Assembly (NCBI GenBank): GCA_002279065.1
Contig: NCKB01000003.1
Span: 304,630-368,629 of the forward strand
DNA: 64,000 nucleotides
Direction of reading: 5' to 3'
Source of the DNA: Lysobacterales bacterium 15-68-25
GTDB lineage: Bacteria > Pseudomonadota > Gammaproteobacteria > Xanthomonadales > Rhodanobacteraceae
This document shows, piece by piece, positions 1 through 10,841 of the stretch (position 1 is the first letter of the stretch; each line of letters starts with the position of its first letter). Both the position numbers and the translations under genes were made by a program. The notes under the pieces were generated by a model, which saw nothing but the letters and a program-made list of their open reading frames with translations, did not search any database and was not told the origin of the DNA.

Positions 1-2
1 AG

Positions 3-437
3 CACATCGCCGACGCCTGCCTGCGCGCCGCACGCTCCGGCGCCAAGAGCAGCCTGCTGGTGCTGGACATCGACCGCTTCAAGCAGATCAACGACAGCTT
101 CGGCCATGCGGCGGGCGACCGCGCGCTGCGCATCGTCGCCGAACAGCTTCGCGCCGGCCTGCGCTCGGACGACCTGCTCGCCCGCTACGGCGGCGAGGAG
201 TTCGTGGTCATCCTCGCAGGCGTGGGCGCCGAGGCCGCGCTGCGGGCGGCCGAGTCGCTGCGCCGGCGGATCGAAAGCCTGGGCTTCCACGGCCAGCAAC
301 GCCCGGTCCGCATCACGCTGTCCTGCGGCGTGACCGTGCTGCGCCCCGAGGACTCTCCGGAGAGTGCCTTCGAACGCGCCGACAGCGCGCTCTACAAGGC
401 CAAGCGCGGCGGACGCAACCGCTGCGAACTGGCCTGA
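3..437 (+). CDS. GGDEF-domain diguanylate cyclase, C-terminal part
   Basis: The gene enters from the left edge; only the C-terminal catalytic domain is inside. Diguanylate cyclases make c-di-GMP from two GTP. Visible are the LDIDRFKQINDSFGH start of the fold, the active-site signature YGGEEF (a functional GGDEF variant), and an RSDD sequence five residues before it, which matches the inhibitory RxxD I-site, so product feedback is expected. The frame is open from base 3 and stops with TGA at 435-437, ending in the usual ALYKAKRGGRNR helix. Which sensor domains precede it cannot be seen. Confident for the domain. Confidence 0.93.
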   Translation, partial: HIADACLRAARSGAKSSLLVLDIDRFKQINDSFGHAAGDRALRIVAEQLRAGLRSDDLLARYGGEEFVVILAGVGAEAALRAAESLRRRIESLGFHGQQRPVRITLSCGVTVLRPEDSPESAFERADSALYKAKRGGRNRCELA

Positions 438-546
438 CCCGGGCGGCTCAGCGCAGCCGTCCAGACGGCTGAACCGCAGGCCCGCCGCCCATTCCGGTCT
501 CCGCTGCAAACCCGGAGCCGCCGTTGTATCATCCCGCTTTCTTTTT

Positions 547-574
547 ATCTCTTTATCCGAAAGGAAGGATATAG
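547..574. promoter_or_regulatory. Operator-like motif in the metK leader, shared with metF
   Basis: The 28 bases 547-574 form an imperfect inverted repeat (TATC at the left end, GATA at the right) and match 20 of 28 positions of the sequence upstream of metF at 31015-31042. The right part includes the AAAGGAAGGA Shine-Dalgarno sequence, so a bound repressor could also block translation. A -10-like TATCAT at 527-532 would place the transcript start just upstream. Candidate regulators are SahR- or MetR-type methionine regulators; none is encoded in the window, so the assignment is inference. Confidence 0.4.
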
Positions 575-580
575 CCCGCG

Positions 581-1780
581 ATGAGCAGCCATCTCTTCAC
601 CTCCGAGTCGGTCTCCGAAGGCCACCCGGACAAGGTCGCCGACCAGATTTCCGATGCCGTCCTCGACGCGATCCTCGCGCAGGACCCGCGTGCCCGCGTG
701 GCGTGCGAAACGATGGTGAAGACCGGCGTGGCGATCGTCGCCGGCGAGATCACCACCAGCGCCTGGATCGACCTGGAAGCGCTGACCCGCAAGGTCATCG
801 TCGACATCGGCTACGACAGTTCCGAAGTCGGCTTCGACGGCGCCACCTGCGGCGTGCTGAACCTGATCGGCAAGCAGTCGCCGGACATCAACCAGGGCGT
901 GGACCGCAAGAAGCCGGAAGAACAGGGCGCCGGCGACCAGGGCCTGATGTTCGGCTACGCCACCAACGAGACCAGCAGCTTCATGCCGGCGGCGATCCAC
1001 CTGTCGCACCGCCTGGTCGAGCAGCAGGCGAAGATCCGCAAGAAGAAGAATTCGCCGCTGCCGTGGCTGCGTCCGGACGCGAAGAGCCAGGTCACCCTGC
1101 GCTACGAAAACGGCAAGGCCGTTGCCATCGATGCGGTGGTGCTGTCGACCCAGCACGACCCGGACGTCAAGCAGAAGCACCTGATCGAGGCGGTGCGCGA
1201 GGAGATCCTCAAGCCGGTGCTGCCGGAGAAGTGGCTGCACAAGGGCACCAAGTACCACATCAACCCGACCGGCAAGTTCGTGATCGGCGGCCCGGTGGGC
1301 GACTGCGGCCTGACCGGCCGCAAGATCATCGTCGACACCTACGGCGGCTGGGCCCGCCACGGCGGCGGCGCGTTCTCCGGCAAGGACCCGTCCAAGGTCG
1401 ATCGCTCGGCTGCCTATGCCGCGCGCTACGTGGCCAAGAACGTAGTGGCCGCCGGCCTGGCCGACCGCTGCGAGGTGCAGGTTTCCTACGCCATCGGCGT
1501 GGCCGAGCCGACCTCGATCTCGGTCACCACGTTCGGCACCGGCAAGATCGCCGACGACAAGATCGAGAAGCTGATCCGCAAGCACTTCGATCTGCGTCCG
1601 TACGGCATCATCAAGATGCTCGACCTGATCCATCCGATGTACCAGCAGACCGCCAGCTACGGCCACTTCGGCCGCAAGCCGTACGAGATGAAGGACGCCG
1701 CCGGCAACACCTTCACCGCGTTCTCCTGGGAGAAGACCGACAAGGCCGACGCGCTGCGCGCAGACGCCAAGCTGAAGTAA
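581..1780 (+). CDS. metK: S-adenosylmethionine synthetase
   Basis: MetK (399 aa, the usual size) makes SAM from methionine and ATP in the cytoplasm. Family signatures are clear: [11 protein letters not shown] at the N-terminus, [10 protein letters not shown] around residue 120, and the glycine-rich phosphate loop [16 protein letters not shown] around residue 265. The ATG at 581 follows a strong AAAGGAAGGA ribosome site. It appears to be transcribed alone: a shared operator-like motif lies in its leader and a strong intrinsic terminator follows. Together with ahcY (SAH hydrolase) and metF in the same window it covers much of the activated-methyl cycle. Confidence 0.98.
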   Translation: MSSHLFTSESVSEGHPDKVADQISDAVLDAILAQDPRARVACETMVKTGVAIVAGEITTSAWIDLEALTRKVIVDIGYDSSEVGFDGATCGVLNLIGKQSPDINQGVDRKKPEEQGAGDQGLMFGYATNETSSFMPAAIHLSHRLVEQQAKIRKKKNSPLPWLRPDAKSQVTLRYENGKAVAIDAVVLSTQHDPDVKQKHLIEAVREEILKPVLPEKWLHKGTKYHINPTGKFVIGGPVGDCGLTGRKIIVDTYGGWARHGGGAFSGKDPSKVDRSAAYAARYVAKNVVAAGLADRCEVQVSYAIGVAEPTSISVTTFGTGKIADDKIEKLIRKHFDLRPYGIIKMLDLIHPMYQQTASYGHFGRKPYEMKDAAGNTFTAFSWEKTDKADALRADAKLK

Positions 1781-1808
1781 GCGCCCCGCCTCATCGGCGT
1801 GTCGTCGA

Positions 1809-1839
1809 AAGCCCCGCGCATCGTCGCGGGGCTTTTTTT
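1809..1839 (+). terminator. Rho-independent terminator after metK
   Basis: A GC-rich perfect stem AAGCCCCGCG / CGCGGGGCTT with a short loop is followed by a run of seven T. It lies about 30 bases after the metK stop and before the phospholipid module, so that module needs its own promoter. Confidence 0.9.
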
Positions 1840-1891
1840 GTGCCCGCACTCGCCGCAAGATGGGGCGGTGTCCAGGGCCGCAGGGATGCCC

Positions 1892-2512
1892 ATGCCTGAT
1901 TCCACCCGCCGTCCCATCGCCGCCCGTCGCAGCGCCTGGGCGCAGCGCGTCGCCGCCATACTCGCGCGCGGGGCGGTGACCCCCAACCAGATCTCGGTAC
2001 TCAGCGTGCTGTTCGCATTCGCTGGAGCGGCCGTGCTGCTCTGCCTGCCGGGTGCAAGCGGCCTGCTCGGCTGCTCGCTGGCCATCGCGTTGCGCCTGCT
2101 GTGCAACCTGTTCGACGGCATGGTCGCGGTGGAAGGCGGCAAGGGCACGCCGACCGGCGTGCTTTACAACGAACTGCCCGACCGTGTCGCCGATTCGCTG
2201 TTCCTGGTCGCCCTGGGCTACGCCGCGGCCCTGCCCTGGCTGGGCTGGCTCGGTGCTCTGCTGGCGGCGCTCACCGCCTACATCCGTGCGCTGGGCGGAG
2301 CACTCGGCCAGCCGCAGGACTTCCGAGGCCCGATGGCCAAGCCGCATCGCATGTGGCTGATGGCCGGGGCGCTCGTCATCGCCGCACTGGTGCCGGCCTG
2401 GCGGCTGCCGATCCTGCAGGGCGCGGCGTGGGTGATCGCTGGCGGCGCCGCACTGACCTGCGCAACCCGAACACGCGCGATCGCCGCCCGCCTGCAGGAC
2501 GACGGCGCATGA
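1892..2512 (+). CDS. CDP-alcohol phosphatidyltransferase family membrane protein
   Basis: Integral membrane enzyme (206 aa) of the family that transfers a phosphatidyl group from CDP-diacylglycerol to an alcohol. The CDP-OH signature is recognisable as DGMVAVEGG...YNELPDRVAD around residues 75-105, with the catalytic aspartates kept; the Arg usually following DGxxA is Val here, an oddity. Several hydrophobic segments follow. I chose ATG 1892 because AGGG lies six bases before it and the longer frame would start inside the metK terminator. The TGA overlaps the next ATG (ATGA), so translation is coupled to the acyltransferase. The alcohol substrate is unknown. Confidence 0.85.
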   Translation: MPDSTRRPIAARRSAWAQRVAAILARGAVTPNQISVLSVLFAFAGAAVLLCLPGASGLLGCSLAIALRLLCNLFDGMVAVEGGKGTPTGVLYNELPDRVADSLFLVALGYAAALPWLGWLGALLAALTAYIRALGGALGQPQDFRGPMAKPHRMWLMAGALVIAALVPAWRLPILQGAAWVIAGGAALTCATRTRAIAARLQDDGA

Positions 2513-3102
2513 TCACCTCGCAGCTGCTGGTCGGCATCACGAGACTGCTGGTCGGTGCGCATGGCCGCTGGATCCACAGCCGGCCCGCACCCACGCAGCG
2601 TATCTACTTCGCCAACCACACCAGCCACCTCGACACGCTGGCGCTGTGGGCGGCCCTTCCGCCGGCGCTGCGCGCACGCACCCGCCCGGTCGCGGCACGG
2701 GACTACTGGGGCGGCGGGGGCATACGCGGCTTCATTGCCGAGCATGGCTTCCGTGCCGTGTACATCGAACGTGGCCGCACCCAGGACAACCCCCTGGCAC
2801 CGCTGGAGGCCGCGCTGGGGAGCGGCGACTCGTTGATCCTTTTCCCCGAGGGGACGCGCACGCCCGCGCCGCTGCCGCAGGCGTTCAAGGCCGGCCTCTA
2901 TCATCTCGCACGGCGCCATCCGCAGGTCGAGCCAGTGGCGGTCTATCTCGACACGCTGCACCGCTCGATGCCCAAGGGCAGCCTGCTGCCGGTGCCACTG
3001 ACCTGCAGCGTGCGTTTCGGGCGGGCAGTGCCAGTGCAGGCCGACGAGCCGAAGGAATCGTTTCTCGAGCGCGCCCGGGCGGCGGTAGTGGAGCTGGCAT
3101 GA
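2509..3102 (+). CDS. PlsC-type 1-acyl-glycerol-3-phosphate acyltransferase family protein
   Basis: A 197-residue acyltransferase of the PlsC/LPLAT family, which moves acyl chains onto lysophospholipids at the inner membrane. The catalytic HX4D motif is NHTSHLD near residue 37 and the glycerophosphate-binding motif is FPEGTR near residue 115. It is shorter than typical PlsC (about 240 aa) and lacks a clear long N-terminal membrane segment. Start and stop both overlap the neighbours by ATGA, placing it in a three-gene operon with a CDP-alcohol transferase and a CdsA paralogue. It is probably a dedicated paralogue, not the cell's main PlsC. Confidence 0.87.
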   Translation: MITSQLLVGITRLLVGAHGRWIHSRPAPTQRIYFANHTSHLDTLALWAALPPALRARTRPVAARDYWGGGGIRGFIAEHGFRAVYIERGRTQDNPLAPLEAALGSGDSLILFPEGTRTPAPLPQAFKAGLYHLARRHPQVEPVAVYLDTLHRSMPKGSLLPVPLTCSVRFGRAVPVQADEPKESFLERARAAVVELA

Positions 3103-4043
3103 GCGAACGGCATAAATTCTGGCTGGTGATGGGGGGCGTGCTGGCGCTGCTGGTCGTGGCCAGCGTGATCGGCGCCTGGCTGAAGCAGCGCACCCGCTCC
3201 GACGGCGGCCGCGACGTGGTCGCCAATCTCGTCGCCCGCATCAATGCCTGGTGGGTGATGGTGGCTCTGCTGTGCGCCTGCTTCCTGCTTGGCAGGGCCG
3301 CCACGCTGGTGTTCTTCGCACTCGCTTCGTTCTTCGCGCTGCGCGAGTTCCTCACGCTGACCCCCACACGCCCGGGCGACCACCTGCCGATGGCGCTGTG
3401 CTTCTATGTAGCCCTTCCCCTGCAGTACTGGCTGATCGGCGTGGAGTGGTACGGCCTGTTCGCCATCTGCATCCCGGTTTACGGCTTCCTGCTGCTGCCG
3501 GCGATCAGCGCGCTGGACGGCGATGTCGATGGCTTCCTTGAGCGCAACACGAAGATCCAGTGGGGCCTGATGCTCACCGTGTACTGCGTCAGCTATGCGC
3601 CGGCCGTGCTGCTGCTGCACATCCCCGGCTACGAGGGCCAGAGCCTGCTGCTGATGCTCTACCTGCTGCTGGTGGTGCAGCTGAGCGACGTGCTGCAGTA
3701 CGTGTTCGGCAAACTGTTCGGACGGCGCAAGCTGGCGCCGACGGTAAGCCCGTCCAAGACGGTGGAGGGCCTGGTCGGTGGCGGCCTGGCTGCCACCGCG
3801 GTGGGTACCGGCCTGTGGTGGATCACACCTTTTTCGCCGATGGGTGCAGCCGCGATCTCGGCCGTGATCGTGCTTGCCGGCTTCCTCGGAGGTCTCGCGC
3901 TCTCGGCGGTCAAGCGCAGCCTGGGGGCCAAGGACTGGGGCACGATGATCGAGGGGCATGGCGGCATGCTCGATCGTCTGGACTCGGTCAGCTTCGCGGC
4001 ACCGGTGTTTTTCCACGTGGTGCGCTACGCGTACCACGGGTGA
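3099..4043 (+). CDS. Phosphatidate cytidylyltransferase (CdsA-like paralogue)
   Basis: Multi-pass membrane enzyme (314 aa) converting phosphatidic acid and CTP to CDP-diacylglycerol. The CDS signature is intact near the C-terminus: SAVKRSLGAKDWG followed by HGGMLDRLDS, including the metal-binding aspartates. About eight hydrophobic segments can be seen. ATG 3099 overlaps the upstream stop by ATGA. It is likely a second CDS, since the essential cdsA usually sits with uppS, dxr and bamA. E. coli ynbA/ynbB pair a CDP-alcohol transferase with a CdsA paralogue in a similar way, so a specialised phospholipid route is plausible. Confidence 0.9.
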   Translation: MSERHKFWLVMGGVLALLVVASVIGAWLKQRTRSDGGRDVVANLVARINAWWVMVALLCACFLLGRAATLVFFALASFFALREFLTLTPTRPGDHLPMALCFYVALPLQYWLIGVEWYGLFAICIPVYGFLLLPAISALDGDVDGFLERNTKIQWGLMLTVYCVSYAPAVLLLHIPGYEGQSLLLMLYLLLVVQLSDVLQYVFGKLFGRRKLAPTVSPSKTVEGLVGGGLAATAVGTGLWWITPFSPMGAAAISAVIVLAGFLGGLALSAVKRSLGAKDWGTMIEGHGGMLDRLDSVSFAAPVFFHVVRYAYHG

Positions 4044-4054
4044 GACCGACCAAC

Positions 4055-6913
4055 TCAGGGCAACGGTGGAGGCTTGCCTTCACCGAGCATGCTCAGCGCC
4101 TCCTGGCGTTCGCCGCGGAGGCTCGCGTTCAGTTTTCCCGGATCCATGGCGATGACAGGGTCCATGTAGCGCTTGCGCACAGCCTGGGCGGCTACCGTGT
4201 CGTGCAGGTGCTCGAGCACCCCGTACAGTCGCGAGGCGCTCTCGATGGTGTGTACGTCGCCACTGCCCAGCAGCTCGTTGCGCCCCTCCAGGGCCTTCTC
4301 GTAGGGCGCCCGGGCCGCAGCCCAATGACCGGCCGCAGCCTCGATGTCGCCCAGCAGGTTGTAGGTGGCGAACACGATGGGATGCTGCGGCCCGAGCACG
4401 CGGACCTGGCCGGACAGGGTCAGCCGCGCCTGGCTCAGCGCCTCCTGATACTGGCCATCGTAGCTGAGCAGGTTGGCCAGGCTACCGTGCGCCATCAGGG
4501 TATCGGGATGATTCTCGCCAAACTGCTCAAGCCTTGCCGCAAGGATCTTCCGTTCGATGGCGATTGCCTGCGTCAGGAACTGGTGGCGGGACGCCGGATC
4601 GCTGCTGGTATTGCCCCGCTGCGCCAGCAAGCGGACCATGAGGGTCATCGAGGAGATGGTCGCGGGATGATTGGCACCGAGGACGCGCGTGCGCGCATCG
4701 ATCACGGCGCTCACATCACTGTGTGCCCTGGCGTAGGTCGCTGCATCCCTGGAGAGGTAAACCTCGTCCGTAGCCACCATGTTGCGGGCCGCCAGCGTAT
4801 CCGGGTGGTCCGGCCCAAGCCGGCGGGTACGGATGTCGGCCACTTCGCTGGCCAGCGCCAATGACTGCTCGAAGTTTTGCCGGTAGTGCTGCAGCTGTGC
4901 CAGGGTGACCATTGCGTCCAGCGTCTCGGGCGCCTCGGGCCCGAACGTGGCACGGTCGAGTCCGACCATCGGCTCGGCCAGCGTCAAAGCCTCGTCGCGC
5001 AGGCCCAGCCCGATCAGGGTGGAGACGAGGTCGCGGCGCAGTCGAAGCAGTCCGGGGTTGGTTGCCGGCATCGTCCGGCTGAGCGTGTCGTATAGCGACT
5101 GCTGGTCCTGGCGCGCTTCCTCCAGATGGCCCTGGCCCGCCAGCACCTTGGCCCGGCCCGCTTCGGCCCGGATGCGCACCGGATCGCTGCGTGGCCGCAG
5201 CGCCGTAGCCGCCACCACCCCCGAATAGAGCGCCCCCGCCGAGGCCAGATCGCCCTGCCGCAAACGGACGCGTGCCAGATCCAGCTGCGCCGACAGCACC
5301 CCGTCCGGGTCCGCGGGTCGCAGCCTGCGCCGCGCCACCAGCACCTGCTCCAGCTCGGTCGCTGCGTGGTCGTAACTGCCGATGTTGAGCAGCACCCGTG
5401 CCAGCGACTGGCGAACATTCGCGGCCAGCTGCGGTGCGTCGGCAAAATCGTGCCCGACCCGATCCAGCGCATGGTTGACCACGAAGGTGTCCAGCACGCG
5501 ACGCGCCAGGTCGGTATAACCCGCGGGGTTTGCCGGAGCGTCCCCTTCGCGCGCACCAGCGATCGCATGTCCCATCGCATCGATGTCCACGCTGTCGAGC
5601 ATCGACTGCTGAAAGTCCACCACACGCTCGAGCTGCTGCTGCCGCTGCTCGGCGAGGCGACGTGCGGCACGCGCATCGTCCAGGGCGACCAGCGAGGCGA
5701 ACAAGCCAACCAGCATGGTCAGCAACACCACGCCAGCGGCCGCCAACTGCCAGCCGTTGCGTTGCACGTAGCGGCGTGCCCGGTACAGGTGGCGCCCCCG
5801 CCTCGCCTCGACCGGACGGCACTCGAGGAAGCGTCGCAGGTCGATCGCCAGCTCGGTGACACTCGCATAGCGCTCGTCGATCCGGCGACGCAACGCCTTG
5901 AGGATGATCGCCTCCAGGTCCGAGGGCACCGCGCGGCCTCGGGCAGGCGGCAGGCCAGCTTCCTGCCGTGCCAGGCGGGCGGCTCGGCCGGGCGACACGA
6001 TGTTGCCGCCGACGATGGCATTGGACAGCAGGTGCGGCGTCACCAGTTCCTGGTAAGGGCGACGCCCGGCGACCAGCTGGTAGAGCACCACGCCCAGCGA
6101 ATACACGTCGGCTGCCGTGGTCAGTGGCGACCGCTCGATCTGCTCGGGGCTCGCGTAGGCCAGGGTCATCGCCTGCGCGGCCGTCGCGGTCCGCTGGGGG
6201 TCGAGATGGTCGCCAAGCATGCGCGCGATGCCGAAGTCGAGCAGCTTCGGCGATCCGTCTGCCGTCACCAGGATGTTCGCCGGCTTCAGGTCGCGATGGA
6301 TGATCAGGTTGCGGTGCGCGTACTCCACCGCCGCACACACCTTCAGGAACAGCTCGATCCGGCTGGGCAAATCCAGGCTGCGCCTGCTGCACCAGACATC
6401 GATCCGTTCGCCGTCGACATACTCCATCGCCAGGAACGGCCGGCCATCGGCAAGCAATCCGCCATCGAGCAGGCGAGCGATTCCGGGATGCTCCAGCCGC
6501 GCCAGCAGCTTGCGCTCCTGGCAGAAGCGCTCGGTGAGCACCGGCGAACCCTCCGCTGCCGCGGTGAGCAGTTTCAGCGCCACCTGCTGGCTGAAGTCGT
6601 CGTCGACCCGTTCGGCCAGGTACACCGTTCCCATGCCGCCCTCGCCGAGGTGACGGAGCAACCGGTAATGTCGGGTGTCGCGCGCTTGCGCGTCGCTGCC
6701 GGTCAAGTCCGGCGAGGTGACCTGAAGGACCGGCAACGGGGCGGTATGCGTCGAGTCGATCGCCGCGAGCATCCAGCGGACTTCGCTCAGCAACGCCTCG
6801 TCCAGCCCGCACTCGCCCGCGACGAACCCGTCCCGCTCGGATTCCGGCAGGTCGGCAGCAGCCAGCGCGACGCGCTTGGCCTCGGCATAGTGATCGGTCA
6901 ATGCCCCCCTCAT
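4055..6913 (-). CDS. Transmembrane serine/threonine protein kinase with C-terminal TPR-like repeats
   Basis: A Hanks-type kinase of 952 aa. The kinase domain spans roughly residues 83-345: glycine loop LGEGGMGTVYLAE (89-101), Lys at 114, catalytic HRDLKPAN at 206-213 and DFG at 226-228, so it should be active. One membrane helix follows around 375-398. The rest, probably periplasmic, is helical with repeated LGPDHPDTL-like units typical of TPR_10/12 repeats and could sense or bind proteins. An ATG at 6913 is used; no ribosome site is strong, so a nearby start cannot be excluded. No sigma factor gene adjoins it, unlike many such kinases. Substrate unknown. Confidence 0.9.
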   Translation of the reverse strand: MRGALTDHYAEAKRVALAAADLPESERDGFVAGECGLDEALLSEVRWMLAAIDSTHTAPLPVLQVTSPDLTGSDAQARDTRHYRLLRHLGEGGMGTVYLAERVDDDFSQQVALKLLTAAAEGSPVLTERFCQERKLLARLEHPGIARLLDGGLLADGRPFLAMEYVDGERIDVWCSRRSLDLPSRIELFLKVCAAVEYAHRNLIIHRDLKPANILVTADGSPKLLDFGIARMLGDHLDPQRTATAAQAMTLAYASPEQIERSPLTTAADVYSLGVVLYQLVAGRRPYQELVTPHLLSNAIVGGNIVSPGRAARLARQEAGLPPARGRAVPSDLEAIILKALRRRIDERYASVTELAIDLRRFLECRPVEARRGRHLYRARRYVQRNGWQLAAAGVVLLTMLVGLFASLVALDDARAARRLAEQRQQQLERVVDFQQSMLDSVDIDAMGHAIAGAREGDAPANPAGYTDLARRVLDTFVVNHALDRVGHDFADAPQLAANVRQSLARVLLNIGSYDHAATELEQVLVARRRLRPADPDGVLSAQLDLARVRLRQGDLASAGALYSGVVAATALRPRSDPVRIRAEAGRAKVLAGQGHLEEARQDQQSLYDTLSRTMPATNPGLLRLRRDLVSTLIGLGLRDEALTLAEPMVGLDRATFGPEAPETLDAMVTLAQLQHYRQNFEQSLALASEVADIRTRRLGPDHPDTLAARNMVATDEVYLSRDAATYARAHSDVSAVIDARTRVLGANHPATISSMTLMVRLLAQRGNTSSDPASRHQFLTQAIAIERKILAARLEQFGENHPDTLMAHGSLANLLSYDGQYQEALSQARLTLSGQVRVLGPQHPIVFATYNLLGDIEAAAGHWAAARAPYEKALEGRNELLGSGDVHTIESASRLYGVLEHLHDTVAAQAVRKRYMDPVIAMDPGKLNASLRGERQEALSMLGEGKPPPLP

Positions 6914-6947
6914 GCCCTCCCCCCGAGGGTTCCTCCTTGGTACCGGC

Positions 6948-7550
6948 TCAGCCGAGTTTGCGCGCCACCAGGTCGATCAGTGCGGACATCCCCCGATGAC
7001 CCGCTCCTTCGTCCAGTTCGGCGTCGTACGACGCCAGGTATTCGATGTGCAGGTCAGCAAAGGCCTCGCGCAGCATCGGCTCGGTGTACAGGTTGGCCAG
7101 CTCGGACGGTCCGCCGGTGCGGTAGTCCAGCTGTTCGGGCCGGTAGCCCTCCAGCAGCAGCACGCCACCGGGCTTCAGCGCGGCCTTCATGCCGTCGAAG
7201 ATCCGGGTACGCAACGCCGGATCGGCGAACTGGATGAAGATCGCCGCGATCACGTCAAAGCGCTCACGCCCGAAATCCCAGCTGGCCAGGTCGGCCAGCT
7301 CCCAGGCGAGGGTCACGCCGCGCTCGGCGGCCAGGCGGCGGCTCTTGGCCAATCCCACCTCGGAAGCATCCACGGCCAGCACGTCCAGGCCCTGTTCGGC
7401 CAGCCAGACGCCATTGCGCCCCTCGCCATCGGCGACCGCCAGCGCGCTGCCGGAGGCAGGCAGCCGGTGCCGCTGGGCGCGGAGGAAAGCGTTGGGTGCG
7501 GTTCCGAACAGGAAACCCTCACCCGCGTAGCGTTCGTTCCAGCGATTCAT
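6948..7550 (-). CDS. Class I SAM-dependent methyltransferase
   Basis: A 200-residue Rossmann-fold methyltransferase. The SAM-binding motif I reads ALAVADGEGRNGVWLAEQG (about residues 37-55), followed by the acidic end of strand two (VDAS) and a post-motif FDVIAAIF. The N-terminal WNERYAGEGFLFGTAPN is typical of the TehB/thiopurine-methyltransferase-like group, often annotated as tellurite-resistance-like. The start is ATG 7550; a GTG directly upstream is possible. It is the only recognisable gene between the kinase and Uup; the substrate cannot be read from sequence. Confidence 0.85.
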   Translation of the reverse strand: MNRWNERYAGEGFLFGTAPNAFLRAQRHRLPASGSALAVADGEGRNGVWLAEQGLDVLAVDASEVGLAKSRRLAAERGVTLAWELADLASWDFGRERFDVIAAIFIQFADPALRTRIFDGMKAALKPGGVLLLEGYRPEQLDYRTGGPSELANLYTEPMLREAFADLHIEYLASYDAELDEGAGHRGMSALIDLVARKLG

Positions 7551-7638
7551 CACGGATTCCGAGCGGACAGCCGGCGAAGTCTAGACCAGGTCGCCTGGCG
7601 CTGCATGTCCCGACCTCCAGCCGGATGCCCGGGGCCCG

Positions 7639-7644
7639 TACAAT
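7639..7644 (+). promoter_or_regulatory. -10-like TACAAT directly before uup (possible leaderless mRNA)
   Basis: TACAAT ends seven bases before the uup start codon, so transcription would begin on or next to the ATG at 7651. The same hexamer precedes the ahcY riboswitch. No convincing -35 is visible. No Shine-Dalgarno sequence lies before this ATG, which fits a leaderless message. Confidence 0.35.
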
Positions 7645-7650
7645 GGGCGG

Positions 7651-9522
<1,872 letters not shown>

Positions 9523-9535
9523 AGCGCGGGAGCGC

Positions 9536-10546
9536 TCAGCGGGTCGGCGCGAGTTGGGCCTTGATCGGCTCGGCGACGGGCGGCCTGTCCACCTGGAGCG
9601 GCGGCGGCCGCAGCGTCTCCGCTTCGGCCGTGCCGATCGGCGAGAGTGCATTGAGCACGCGATGGGCCAGCCCATGGCGCTGCGGATGCGGTGCCGAGGC
9701 GAACACGGCCGCTTCCCGGGCGCGATCGGCGAAGCCGCGGTCGAGCAGCTCGGCCATGCGGTGGTCGCGGGCGCGCCAGGTGTCCCCACCGAGCACGACG
9801 CCGAACAGCCGGTGACCGTTGCGCACCGCCGTCGAGGCGAGGTTGTAGCCCGCTGCCGCCGTGTATCCGGTCTTCAGGCCATCCATGCCGCGGTAGTGCG
9901 CCATCAGGTGGTTGTGCCCGCGGACGAGGCGGCCGCGGAAGCGGAACTGCGTGGTGGCGAACAGCGGCGCCCGGGACGGGAAATCGCGATACAACGCCAT
10001 CGCCAGCCGGCTCATGTCACGCGCAGTGGTCGTCTCGTCACCGCCCGGCAGGCCGGAGGCGTTGGTGAAATGGGTATGACTCATGCCGAGCAGCAGCGCC
10101 TGCGCGTTCATGGCGTCGACGAAACGGGCCTCCGACCCCTTGCCGAGCCGCTCGGCAACCACCGTCGCCGCGTCATTGGCCGACTTGGTGATCATGCCGA
10201 GGATCGCGTCATGCACCGTGATCGTCTGTCCCGCGCGCAGCCCGAGCTTGGTCGGTTCCATGCCCGCCGCGTGGGCCGACACGGGCATCTTCTCGGTCAT
10301 CTTCAGCCGACCGTCGCGCAGCGCCTGGAAGGCCAGGTACATGGTCATCATCTTGGTCAGCGAAGCAGGCGCGTGCGGCTCGTCCGCATGGTTCTCGCTG
10401 AGCACCAGCCCCGTGGTGCCGTCGACGATCACCGAGGTCTCTCCGGCATGCGCCACACCGGCCAGAACCAGCATCAGGGCCACCGTCGCGACCAGGCGAG
10501 CTGGCCAACTGCGCCGGGCGAAAGCGGGAGAAAAAAGGACGGTCAT
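9536..10546 (-). CDS. D-alanyl-D-alanine carboxypeptidase (PBP5/6-type, peptidase S11)
   Basis: Periplasmic penicillin-binding protein (336 aa) trimming the terminal D-Ala of peptidoglycan stem peptides. A Sec signal peptide ends near AHA-G (residue 35). The three active-site motifs are present: SLTK (62-65), SAN (122-124) and KTG (225-227). It lacks the long beta-sandwich C-terminal domain and terminal amphipathic anchor of DacA; the last 60 residues are Pro-rich, so it resembles shorter DacD/PbpG-like enzymes. It converges on uup with only 13 bases between the stops. Confidence 0.92.
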   Translation of the reverse strand: MTVLFSPAFARRSWPARLVATVALMLVLAGVAHAGETSVIVDGTTGLVLSENHADEPHAPASLTKMMTMYLAFQALRDGRLKMTEKMPVSAHAAGMEPTKLGLRAGQTITVHDAILGMITKSANDAATVVAERLGKGSEARFVDAMNAQALLLGMSHTHFTNASGLPGGDETTTARDMSRLAMALYRDFPSRAPLFATTQFRFRGRLVRGHNHLMAHYRGMDGLKTGYTAAAGYNLASTAVRNGHRLFGVVLGGDTWRARDHRMAELLDRGFADRAREAAVFASAPHPQRHGLAHRVLNALSPIGTAEAETLRPPPLQVDRPPVAEPIKAQLAPTR

Positions 10547-10841
10547 GCGGGCAGCACTCGGTGAACTGATGCAAACCGTATCGTGAAGATCGCATCAAAT
10601 CCACAGGTCACTGCTCAGAACACGCTTCCAAATGATTGTTTAACCATTGGTTGTGACGCTCCCGGGGCCGCTGCCCGCGCGAGGTTCCACCCTTGCGCTC
10701 CGGCCTGATCGGTCGACCGCTCCAAGTCCTTGTGTGGCGTATGTTTTTGCGATTCTGGACATGACTTTCGGCAGGTCTTTCCAGCCACCCTTGTTACGTT
10801 ATAGCGTCCGCTGTTTCCGACACGCCGAGCGACGCCTCCGG

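Noticed and set aside
545..2347. 600-codon minus-strand open frame across metK and the next gene
   Set aside because: Antisense shadow of GC-rich coding DNA: no ribosome site, Arg/His/Gln-biased nonsense composition, and it spans two clearly real genes and a terminator.
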